From Verrucomicrobiota bacterium (GTDB lineage Bacteria; Verrucomicrobiota; Verrucomicrobiia; Methylacidiphilales; Verrucolacustridaceae): a stretch of 17,879 bases of DNA. Every line of letters starts with the position of its first letter. Position 1 is the stretch's first letter. A program made the position numbers and the translations under genes. The DNA lies in assembly GCA_010028775.1 (NCBI GenBank), contig RHAF01000019.1:1-17879 (forward strand), written 5' to 3'. Under the pieces are notes generated by a model. It was not told the origin of the DNA. It was given only the letters and a program-made list of their open reading frames with translations, and ran no database searches. Positions 7,940 through 14,474 of the stretch are shown one piece after another.

Positions 7940-9409
7940 TTACAACTTGCGCAAAGCCGGGATCCCGTAAGCCTTTCCCAACTTATCCCCGCCCGACTTC
8001 ACCTCCGCGGCATCCAGAACCAGCTTTTTCGGATCGTCCATGAATTCGAAAACCAGATCCCCGGAAGTCGTCGAATCGGCAATTGAGGCCAATTCCTCAA
8101 GACTTCCCACGGTCGTGCCGTTGCATCCCGACAAAACCAAACCCGAAAGATGCTGGTAACCGGCGGTGGTCGCCGAGGGCAAAACCTGACTGAGGAAGAC
8201 AATCTTCTTCTTTGGATCCAGCTTCATTTCCTGCTGAAAACTGAAGAGCTGAACCAGTCGTTGGGGAGCCCGCTCCGGCCACTTTTCACCCCATTCCTGC
8301 AAATAGGCCCCCGACAACTCCTGGAACACCAGACCGCCCAGGATGAGGTACCTGGGAGCCAGATCAAACTGCAAGGTTGGAATGGCCACCTCATCCCGGG
8401 CCCGCCGGTCGTAGTTTCCGGTCAGCTCCATTTCATCTCCGTTCCGTGAAATGCGGAATTTGGCAATCGCCCCCACATAGGGACGAGTCCGGACGAGATT
8501 TCCGATGGAGGTGGGACCGTAAAGCGGATCGCGATAGTTCCCGTCCTCATCCAGCCTGAAGCCGTCGACGGTCAACAAGACGTCCCCCTCCTTAAGACCC
8601 GCCCGTCCGGCGGTACCGATCGGATTCACCCGCATCAAAAGAATCCCCCCGTCGGATGGGGCTTTGACCTCCTCGCGAAGATTGGGATCACGGAGGGGGG
8701 ACCAACTCACCCCCAAGGTTGGAAAACCTTCATACTTTCCGTCCGATGAATCTTTGAGGAAGTGTTCAATCATGGGCACAGGAATGGCTGTGCCCTCCTG
8801 CGAATCCCGATCGTAGGCCATCAGCATACCGGAGAGTTGCCCGTTTCGCATCAACGGCAGAGTGTAGCTGTCATCCCTTTTGGGCAGGGAGACCCGCACC
8901 CCGTAGACAAGAAACCCCGCCTCGTCGGAAGGATAGCGCCCGACGCCGGCCGAGAGGATTTCCGCCTGATTCCGCAACATCTCCCCATTTCGCTCCAGTT
9001 GCCACACCTCTGCCGTGTCCCCGGCCTTGAGACTGGTTCCCAGACTAACCCCGGAGAAACCCTTCAGGAATTGATCGTCTGTCGGCTTCAGCAGGGCCAG
9101 GTTGGCCTCATAGTCGATCGCCTCCACCTCAGCCGCACATTTTTCCGCCGAGCCTGGTTTTTCCAATCCCACCTCCGTCCGGTTGGCCACCAGGGATGCA
9201 GTCACCAGAACCCTTCCCCGGGATAAAACCACCCCCGTCCCGCTCAAGCCAAAAGGTGATTTTTTTTGCCAGGGCCGAAACTGGTCGTAGGGCTGGATGG
9301 AGGCCCTAACGCGAACCAGGGATCCACGTGACTCGTTGGGGGTCGACGGCCATGCGGACCAAGGTAAGGCAACCAGGAGAATGACCAGCAGCTGGATCAA
9401 TCGCTTCAT
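7940..9409 (-). CDS. DEG9/DegP-like pseudoprotease with two PDZ domains, Sec-exported
   Basis: 489 residues. A Sec signal peptide lies at 1-about 22 (hydrophobic LLVILLVALPWSAW). The trypsin-like fold (about 28-215) keeps the backbone of its upstream neighbour but has lost the active site. Where the neighbour has TNAH this has TAS (S72), where it has CDLA this has ANLA (N103), and where it has GNSGGPVM this has DSYTLPLM (Y182). A PDZ domain (about 232-330) with GRAGLKEGDVLLTVDG follows, then a C-terminal DEG9-type PDZ (about 355-475) that starts PRYLILGGLVFQ and contains FLSQVLPSATTAGY. It should therefore bind peptides or its partner in the periplasm without cleaving. It overlaps the active protease by ATGA (9406-9409) and has its own ribosome site (GGAG). 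The frame is undamaged, so it is maintained, not decaying. Confidence 0.88.
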   Translation of the reverse strand: MKRLIQLLVILLVALPWSAWPSTPNESRGSLVRVRASIQPYDQFRPWQKKSPFGLSGTGVVLSRGRVLVTASLVANRTEVGLEKPGSAEKCAAEVEAIDYEANLALLKPTDDQFLKGFSGVSLGTSLKAGDTAEVWQLERNGEMLRNQAEILSAGVGRYPSDEAGFLVYGVRVSLPKRDDSYTLPLMRNGQLSGMLMAYDRDSQEGTAIPVPMIEHFLKDSSDGKYEGFPTLGVSWSPLRDPNLREEVKAPSDGGILLMRVNPIGTAGRAGLKEGDVLLTVDGFRLDEDGNYRDPLYGPTSIGNLVRTRPYVGAIAKFRISRNGDEMELTGNYDRRARDEVAIPTLQFDLAPRYLILGGLVFQELSGAYLQEWGEKWPERAPQRLVQLFSFQQEMKLDPKKKIVFLSQVLPSATTAGYQHLSGLVLSGCNGTTVGSLEELASIADSTTSGDLVFEFMDDPKKLVLDAAEVKSGGDKLGKAYGIPALRKL

Positions 9410-10908
9410 TTGGACTCCGTTCTCGGATACGTGCCTTTGGCCAAACGACGTCCATCCGAATCGGACCGGCTCGTTTCGCTGATGCCGTACTGGGTCATGA
9501 TTCTGGGCATGGCCAGATCCACCTCGGATTTCTTCAATACGGCGGGCCGCTGATCACCCTCAAAGCGGATCACCGACCGCTCTCCCCCCGCCCTTAAGGC
9601 CGGCTCCACATCGGACAGAGCCCGGATCCGCCTTCCGTTGATCTCCCGCACCAACTGCCCTGCCATGCCCCGCAGATAAACGTTCAGCGGATCCGGCAGA
9701 ATAAACGAAAGAACCACCGGCTCGGGTGTCTCACGATAGAGCTGATCCTGCCCAAAAAGCGTGTAAGTCTGGCGAAGACGCAGATCGGCGGATCCTGACA
9801 AAACCGCCATCAGGTTGGCAGTTAGAGGTTGAAACACCAAACCTCCGTACAGCACGTACCGGGGAGGCGGTTCATAGAGGATTTCGTACATCGAAAACAT
9901 CTCGGCCGGCCGGAGCTTCAGCGTGACCCGCTCCATTTTTTTGTCCCTCCAGACCTCCAGCTCCACGGGATCCCCGGCAAACTTCCGTTCCACAATCTCT
10001 TCCAGCTGCACCGGTTGCCCCTGGAGCCGCACGGAACCATCACTCTCGATGGGATGGCCGTCAATCGAGAGGAGCACATCCCCTTTTCGTAGAATCCCGT
10101 CGGAAGAACCCTCGGAGAAGATATCGGTCACCACCACCCCTCGACCGTCGTTGGGACGGCCCAGATATTTCCGCATCGCCGGGTTCTCCAGGGTCATCCA
10201 TCGGATGGCAATGTCGACATAATGATCGTACCTTCCATCCTCCACATCCTTGAGAAAACGTCGGATCACCGGGGTGGGAATCATGTAACCCACGTTTTGC
10301 GCCACATCCCCGCGAAATCCCTGGAAAGCCACCCCCACCACCTTGTCCTCCTGCATCACCGGACCGCCGCTGTTGCCCGGATTGATCGCCGCGTCAATCT
10401 GGATGGCCAGATGCGACTCGCGCCCGGAATGGGTGTACGAGTTGTAATCGATGCGGCTGACCACCCCGCGGGTCACGGAGAGACGGTCTCCCCCGATCGG
10501 AAAACCGTAAACACTGACCACCGATTCCAGTTCCGGGATATCCCCCAATGGCAAGGCTGTGGTCCCCTTGAAGAATCCAGGTTCCTCCACCTCGATCATC
10601 GCGAGGTCGCAATCGTGCGCCACGAACTTTACATGGGCGGGATATTTTCTCGGATCGGCCTCCCGTTGCACCGTGATATAGCGGGCCCCGCTGATCACGT
10701 GGGCATTTGTCAGGATCCGTTTCCCCGAAATGACAAACCCCGCTCCGCGTGCGGAACTGACCGTTCCCGGGTTCCAGGGCAGTCGATAGTCCCACGTCTG
10801 GGATGTCACCTCCACCATGACCACATTTCGCCTGGCCTCACGTAGTTGTCCGTCCCTGCCGCACCCCACAAGGGTCAAAGCCAAAGCAAAAACAAGGATC
10901 CGGTACAT
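9406..10908 (-). CDS. DEG9/DegP-like trypsin-fold serine protease, predicted lipoprotein
   Basis: 500 residues from ATG 10908. This start gives a clean lipoprotein signal (hydrophobic 4-14, lipobox LVGC, lipidated C16); the open frame extends 26 codons further upstream but that would bury the signal. The protease domain (about 25-215) has H70 in ILTNAHVI, D101 in CDLAMIEV and S180 in NPGNSGGPVM, a complete triad. PDZ1 (about 225-330) has DGILRKGDVLLSIDG. The C-terminal DEG9-type PDZ begins PRYVLYGGLVFQ and has VVLSFILPDPLN. DegP-like enzymes degrade or hold misfolded envelope proteins; here it would be membrane-anchored. It is the first gene of a two-gene operon with the inactive paralogue. 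Its start lacks a well-placed Shine-Dalgarno (GGAGG is 13 nt away), and TATATT lies 6 nt upstream. Confidence 0.92.
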   Translation of the reverse strand: MYRILVFALALTLVGCGRDGQLREARRNVVMVEVTSQTWDYRLPWNPGTVSSARGAGFVISGKRILTNAHVISGARYITVQREADPRKYPAHVKFVAHDCDLAMIEVEEPGFFKGTTALPLGDIPELESVVSVYGFPIGGDRLSVTRGVVSRIDYNSYTHSGRESHLAIQIDAAINPGNSGGPVMQEDKVVGVAFQGFRGDVAQNVGYMIPTPVIRRFLKDVEDGRYDHYVDIAIRWMTLENPAMRKYLGRPNDGRGVVVTDIFSEGSSDGILRKGDVLLSIDGHPIESDGSVRLQGQPVQLEEIVERKFAGDPVELEVWRDKKMERVTLKLRPAEMFSMYEILYEPPPRYVLYGGLVFQPLTANLMAVLSGSADLRLRQTYTLFGQDQLYRETPEPVVLSFILPDPLNVYLRGMAGQLVREINGRRIRALSDVEPALRAGGERSVIRFEGDQRPAVLKKSEVDLAMPRIMTQYGISETSRSDSDGRRLAKGTYPRTESK

Positions 10909-10914
10909 TCCTTG

Positions 10915-10920
10915 AATATA
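10915..10920 (-). promoter_or_regulatory. Candidate -10 element of the protease operon
   Basis: TATATT on the minus strand, ending 6 nt before the chosen ATG at 10908. No good -35 hexamer is present at 16-18 nt; that position is occupied by one copy of a 9-bp direct repeat (10931-10939). Confidence 0.4.
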
Positions 10921-10930
10921 ACCTCCATGA

Positions 10931-10962
10931 TGACCGCCCAAAAGAACTATGGTTGACCGCCC
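10931..10962 (-). repeat. Perfect 9-bp direct repeat upstream of the protease operon, candidate operator
   Basis: GGGCGGTCA on the minus strand occurs at 10962-10954 and again at 10939-10931, 23 bp apart start to start. The copy nearer the gene covers the place where a -35 element would sit. This suggests an activator or repressor site, by inference only. The 162-nt gap between the protease and SMR genes holds this repeat and the two -10-like hexamers, and I see nothing else in it. Confidence 0.4.
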
Positions 10963-11058
10963 GGAGGGAACCCTGGGAATCCCCAAATTGGATCCCCCTT
11001 AAAAAATCCCTCCCCCGGCTTTCTCAACTTCAATCTGTCTTCATGCTTTCCCTGTCCA

Positions 11059-11064
11059 TATTCT
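11059..11064 (+). promoter_or_regulatory. Candidate -10 element of the SMR transporter gene
   Basis: TATTCT lies 6 nt before the ATG at 11071. There is no good -35 hexamer and no Shine-Dalgarno. Confidence 0.3.
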
Positions 11065-11070
11065 ACACGG

Positions 11071-11400
11071 ATGAATTCCTGGGGGATGCTCATGATCGCC
11101 ATTCTTTTGGAGTTATGCGGCACGATCTGTCTTAAGTTGTCCCACGGTTTCACCCGGTGGGCTCCGTCCGTGGGGGTGCTTTGCTTTTACCTGGGAAGTT
11201 TTTATTGGATGTCCCAGTCCCTCAAATCCATGGAGGTCGGAATCGTCTATGCCATCTGGTCGGGGGTGGGCACCGCGCTGATCGCCCTCGTGGGAGTGCT
11301 GGCCTTCGGCGAATCCGTCACTGTCCTCAAGATTCTGGGTCTTGTCATGATCATCGGTGGCACCTTCCTACTGCGGTTCGCCTCGGCGCAAGCCCGATAA
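11071..11400 (+). CDS. Small multidrug resistance (SMR) transporter, EmrE/Qac subtype
   Basis: 109 residues with four hydrophobic helices (about 4-22, 31-50, 58-79, 84-104), the length of EmrE. Key EmrE positions are kept with identical numbering: E14 (proton/substrate site, in LLELCGT), Y40, Y60 and W63 (YAIWSGVG). The loop after helix 1, KLSHGFTRWAPS, is also typical. Dimers exchange protons for quaternary ammonium or other lipophilic cations across the inner membrane. The GT after E14 plus one residue and the AIWSG motif favour the Qac branch over the guanidinium exporter (Gdx) branch, which usually has a Trp after the Glu and AVWTG. The identity of residue numbers supports ATG 11071 over the in-frame ATG five codons later. 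It stands alone, divergent from the proteases and convergent with upp. Confidence 0.93.
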   Translation: MNSWGMLMIAILLELCGTICLKLSHGFTRWAPSVGVLCFYLGSFYWMSQSLKSMEVGIVYAIWSGVGTALIALVGVLAFGESVTVLKILGLVMIIGGTFLLRFASAQAR

Positions 11401-11451
11401 ATTTTGAACCGGCAGGCCCTGCCCTGCTTACCGTCCAACGGAAACCTAAAG

Positions 11452-11470
11452 GCAAAGGCTAAGCCTCTGC
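11452..11470 (-). terminator. Candidate intrinsic terminator after upp
   Basis: On the minus strand, GCAGAGGC and GCCTTTGC form an 8-bp stem (one G-U pair) around a TTA loop, starting 3 nt after the upp stop. CTTTAGGTTT follows, moderately U-rich but not a clean run. It lies between the convergent SMR and upp genes. The U-tract is weak, so the call is tentative. Confidence 0.4.
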
Positions 11471-11473
11471 GGA

Positions 11474-12109
11474 TCAAAGCGTCCCGAAGATCCTGTCCCC
11501 TGCATCCCCCAACCCTGGGACGATATAGCCGTGATCGTTCAGTTTGGCATCGACCGCCGCAGTGAACACCGGAATGTCGGGATGGTAACGGTGGAAATTT
11601 CGCACTCCCTCCCGCGACGCCAGCAGGCACATGAAGCGGATGCTCCGGGCCCGGGCCCCCTTCAATCGGTCCACCGCCGCCACCGCCGAATGCCCGGTGG
11701 CCAACATGGGATCCATCAGGATGAGATCACGGTCCCGCAGCGTCTTGGAAGCCTTGAAGTAATATTCCACCGGCTCAAGGGTCCGGTGATCCCGGTAGAT
11801 CCCGATGTGGGCCACCCGCGCGGACGGAAACATCCTCAACATTCCATCCAATAACCCCATGCCGGCCCGAAGAATCGGGACCAGCACCATCTTTTGGCCC
11901 TTCAGAACCGGGGCGCTCATTTTCCCCATCGGTGTCGTGATCCTCTTTTTGCAAAGCGGGAAATCCCGGGTCACCTCGTAGGCCATCAACATCGCCACCT
12001 CGCTGGCCAGTGCGCGAAACTCCGTCACGCTGGTCCTCTTTTCCCGCATGATCGTCAGCTTATGTTGCACCACCGGGTGCATGATGACGTGGATTCTGGA
12101 CCTGGCCAT
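11474..12109 (-). CDS. upp: Uracil phosphoribosyltransferase
   Basis: 211 residues from ATG 12109; family length is about 208. It makes UMP from uracil and PRPP (pyrimidine salvage, cytoplasm). Recognisable parts are the N-terminal HPVVQHKL and MREKRTS, the PILRAGMGL segment, the PRPP loop LILMDPMLATGHSA, and the C-terminal uracil-binding GYIVPGLGDAGDR. The PRPP loop has His where most homologues have Gly or Asn (ATGGS). Two starts compete. ATG 12124 overlaps the ychF stop, while ATG 12109, five codons later, has TAAGG at ideal spacing; I chose the latter. Transcription probably comes through ychF. The stop is followed at once by a hairpin. Confidence 0.95.
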   Translation of the reverse strand: MARSRIHVIMHPVVQHKLTIMREKRTSVTEFRALASEVAMLMAYEVTRDFPLCKKRITTPMGKMSAPVLKGQKMVLVPILRAGMGLLDGMLRMFPSARVAHIGIYRDHRTLEPVEYYFKASKTLRDRDLILMDPMLATGHSAVAAVDRLKGARARSIRFMCLLASREGVRNFHRYHPDIPVFTAAVDAKLNDHGYIVPGLGDAGDRIFGTL

Positions 12110-12116
12110 GGCGGCC

Positions 12117-13241
12117 TTAGACATTGAAGCGAAATTCCATCACGTCACCATCCTGCACCACATACTCCTTGCCCTCGACCCGCAATTTTCCAGCCTCCCG
12201 GACCTTTAACATGGTTCCGGCTGCCTGTAGATCTGCAAAGGCCACCGTCTCCGCGGCAATAAAACCCCTCTCAAAGTCCGTATGGATCACCCCGGCGGCC
12301 TGGGGAGCCCGATCTCCGGAATGGATTGTCCAGGCGCGGGTTTCCTTTGGTCCGGTGGTCAGATAGGTGCGAAGCCCCAACAAATCATAGGTCGCCCGAA
12401 TCAAGGCACCCACCCCGGACTCCTTGACTCCCAAACCTGCAAGATACTCCTGCCCCTCCACCTCAGGGAGGTCGACCAGCTCTGACTCAATCTGGGCACT
12501 GACAATCACCGATTTACTGGAAAGCCGCGTTTGGCAGTACTCCTCCACTTTTTTAACTTGCCCCCCGGTCTTGCCCTCACGGCGCCCCTCCGTCAACGCA
12601 CCCAACTCCTCCTCCTTCACGTTGCAGGCGAAAAGGGTTGGTTTGGAGGTCAGAAGAAAAAATCCTTTGGCTAACTTGATCTCGTCCGGGCTCATTTCGA
12701 GCGTCAAGGCAGGCGAACCCTTGTCCAGATGCTCTTTCAGCCGCCCCAAGAGTGCCAGTTCCGCCTTGGCGTGGGCGTCACCCTGCTTGGCGGCTTTGCC
12801 CGGCTTCTCCAATCGTTTCGTCACCGCTCCCAGATCGGCCAAGACCAACTCCGTGACAATCGTCTCGATATCGCGCAGGGGATCGACGCTGCCGGCAACG
12901 TGATGGATGTCCGCATCCTCAAAGCAGCGGACCACCTGGACGATGGCGTCAACCTCCCGGATATGGGTGAGGAACTGGTTTCCCAAGCCCTCCCCCTGGC
13001 TGGCCCCTTTGACCAATCCGGCAATGTCAACCAGCTCAATGGTGGCGGGAAGAATTTTTTCGCTCTTGGACATCCGGGCCAACCAGTCAAGCCGGGCATC
13101 GGGCACGGTGACCATGCCGACATTGGGTTCAATGGTGCAAAAAGGGTAGTTTGCCGCTTGCGCTTTACGGGTGCGCGTCACCGCATTGAAGAGGGTGCTC
13201 TTGCCCACGTTGGGCAATCCGACGATTCCGGCACGTACCAT
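12117..13241 (-). CDS. ychF: YchF/Ola1-family translation-associated ATPase
   Basis: 374 residues. The P-loop is GLPNVGKS (8-15), switch/G3 is DIAGLVKGAS, and the base-specificity motif is NVKE in place of the NKxD of true GTPases, which is why YchF prefers ATP. A coiled helical insert follows the G domain (about 140-200). The C-terminal TGS domain contains the usual HSGDRAPQAAGVIHTDFERGFI region. The protein associates with ribosomes and is implicated in stress responses. ATG 13241 was chosen because MVRAGIVGLPNVGKS is the normal N-terminus; the frame stays open 10 codons further up. Both a Shine-Dalgarno-like AGGA and a -10-like TAGGAT fall in the same bases just upstream. It follows the M42 peptidase gene by 63 nt. 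Confidence 0.95.
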   Translation of the reverse strand: MVRAGIVGLPNVGKSTLFNAVTRTRKAQAANYPFCTIEPNVGMVTVPDARLDWLARMSKSEKILPATIELVDIAGLVKGASQGEGLGNQFLTHIREVDAIVQVVRCFEDADIHHVAGSVDPLRDIETIVTELVLADLGAVTKRLEKPGKAAKQGDAHAKAELALLGRLKEHLDKGSPALTLEMSPDEIKLAKGFFLLTSKPTLFACNVKEEELGALTEGRREGKTGGQVKKVEEYCQTRLSSKSVIVSAQIESELVDLPEVEGQEYLAGLGVKESGVGALIRATYDLLGLRTYLTTGPKETRAWTIHSGDRAPQAAGVIHTDFERGFIAAETVAFADLQAAGTMLKVREAGKLRVEGKEYVVQDGDVMEFRFNV

Positions 13242-13246
13242 CCCGC

Positions 13247-13276
13247 ATCCTAACCCGATCTCCCAAGCCAATCCAA
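13247..13276 (-). promoter_or_regulatory. Candidate promoter of ychF
   Basis: Minus strand: TTGGAT (13276-13271), an 18-nt spacer, TAGGAT (13252-13247), then 5 nt to the ATG. TAGGAT also contains AGGA, so the same bases could act as a ribosome site on a longer transcript from the M42 gene. Confidence 0.4.
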
Positions 13277-13304
13277 GCCGGCTGTGTCCGGCGACCCGGT
13301 CGGA

Positions 13305-14372
13305 TTACCAGTGGCCGCAATCCCCGGGCTTAAGTCCGGAGATAAACTCCACCAGCAGCAAAACACACCGCTCCACATCCTCCAGATCCACCACCTCGCT
13401 GGGGGTATGCATGTAGCGTAGGGGGATGCTGACCAAGCCGGTGGCCACCCCGCCCCGAACCATCTGGATGGCCCGGGCGTCCGTCCCGGTCGGCCGGGGA
13501 TCCGCCTCAACTTGATGGGGAATTCCGGCTTTTTTTGCCGCCTCTTTCAGCCGTGCGAAGATCTCGGGATTGATGTTGGCCCCGCGGCAGAGGATCGGTC
13601 CGCCCCCCAGCTTGGTTTCGCCGTGCTTGCGGTTGTCGCAGTCCGGATGGTCGGTGGCATGCCCCACGTCCACTGCCACGGCCAGTTGCGGATGTACCGC
13701 GTACGCGGAGGTGGTGGCCCCCCGAACCCCGATCTCCTCCTGGGCCGTGGCCACGCTGACCACCTTGGCCCCCACTTTCCTTTTTGATTGGGACAGCCGG
13801 ATCAGGGTTTCTCCCACCACATAGGCGCCCACTTTGTTGTCGAAGGCCCGGGCCGTGGCCAGGGATCCTCCCAACACCTGGAGTTCATGGTCATAGGTTG
13901 CAACATCCCCGATGGCCACACGGGACAGTGCCTCCGCCTTGCCCTTCGCCCCGATATCGATCCACATCTCGTGTTTCTTGGGAACTTTCTTTCGATCGTC
14001 ATCCTCCATCAGGTGAATGGCCCGTTTTCCCGTCACCCCGTGTACCGGGCCTTGGGCGGTTTGGATCACCACCCTTCGTCCGGAAATCACCGAGAGATCA
14101 TGACCCCCGATGGTGTCGAAATAGAGAAATCCCTCGGAATTGACGTAGGTGATCATCAATCCCAGCTCGTCCATATGTCCGGCCAGCATCACGGTGGGAT
14201 TGCCCTTGGGATGGAGGGTGGCAATGCGGTTGCCCAGGGGGTCTTTTTCCAACCGGTCCACATGCGGCTTGAGATATCTTTCAAAGACAGCCTGGGCCTC
14301 CGACTCATATCCCGAGGGGGATCGGGCGCGCAACAAGTCGGAGAGAAAGGAGGGAACTTTGGTTGTCTTCAT
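13305..14372 (-). CDS. M42-family metal-dependent aminopeptidase
   Basis: 355 residues, family-typical. Metal and catalytic residues are in place: H66 and D68 in AGHMDELG, bridging D178 in AFDNKVG, catalytic E212 with E213 in AQEEIGVRGA, D235 in VDVGHATDHP, and H322 in RYMHTPSE. Between 72 and about 165 lies the dimerisation/PDZ-like insert seen in TET peptidases. M42 enzymes form dodecameric tetrahedral complexes that trim peptides in the cytoplasm; specificity (leucyl, glutamyl, lysyl) is not readable. Some family members have been called endoglucanases in older annotation, which I regard as wrong here. The gene is first in the minus-strand M42-ychF-upp group and diverges from hom across 102 nt. 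No Shine-Dalgarno is seen before ATG. Confidence 0.93.
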   Translation of the reverse strand: MKTTKVPSFLSDLLRARSPSGYESEAQAVFERYLKPHVDRLEKDPLGNRIATLHPKGNPTVMLAGHMDELGLMITYVNSEGFLYFDTIGGHDLSVISGRRVVIQTAQGPVHGVTGKRAIHLMEDDDRKKVPKKHEMWIDIGAKGKAEALSRVAIGDVATYDHELQVLGGSLATARAFDNKVGAYVVGETLIRLSQSKRKVGAKVVSVATAQEEIGVRGATTSAYAVHPQLAVAVDVGHATDHPDCDNRKHGETKLGGGPILCRGANINPEIFARLKEAAKKAGIPHQVEADPRPTGTDARAIQMVRGGVATGLVSIPLRYMHTPSEVVDLEDVERCVLLLVEFISGLKPGDCGHW

Positions 14373-14378
14373 CGGCCG

Positions 14379-14407
14379 ATTGTTTACGACCTGTTGGCCA
14401 AATCCAA
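14379..14407 (-). promoter_or_regulatory. Candidate promoter of the M42 peptidase gene, leaderless layout
   Basis: Minus strand: TTGGAT (14407-14402), a 17-nt spacer, AACAAT (14384-14379), then 6 nt to the ATG at 14372. The -10 matches four of six consensus bases. Confidence 0.45.
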
Positions 14408-14439
14408 CCCATTTCCACTTTGCCCATCCTTTCCCGTGC

Positions 14440-14468
14440 TTGAGACCGAGGGCGACCTTGGGTTGAAT
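14440..14468 (+). promoter_or_regulatory. Candidate promoter of hom-thrC, leaderless layout
   Basis: TTGAGA (14440-14445), a 17-nt spacer, TTGAAT (14463-14468), then 6 nt to the ATG at 14475. The -35 matches five of six consensus bases and the -10 four of six. Confidence 0.5.
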
Positions 14469-14474
14469 CGTTGC

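Noticed and set aside
10222..10845. 207-codon plus-strand ORF opposite the active protease
   Set aside because: Shadow of the protease gene; His/Pro-rich translation with no motif.
11411..11423. GGCAGG/CCTGCC palindrome after the SMR gene
   Set aside because: The loop would be a single base and no T-run follows, so I do not call it a terminator.
13788..14474. The hom reading frame stays open 229 codons upstream, antisense to the M42 gene
   Set aside because: Homology to homoserine dehydrogenase starts exactly at ATG 14475, and the upstream translation is low-complexity shadow of the M42 coding strand.
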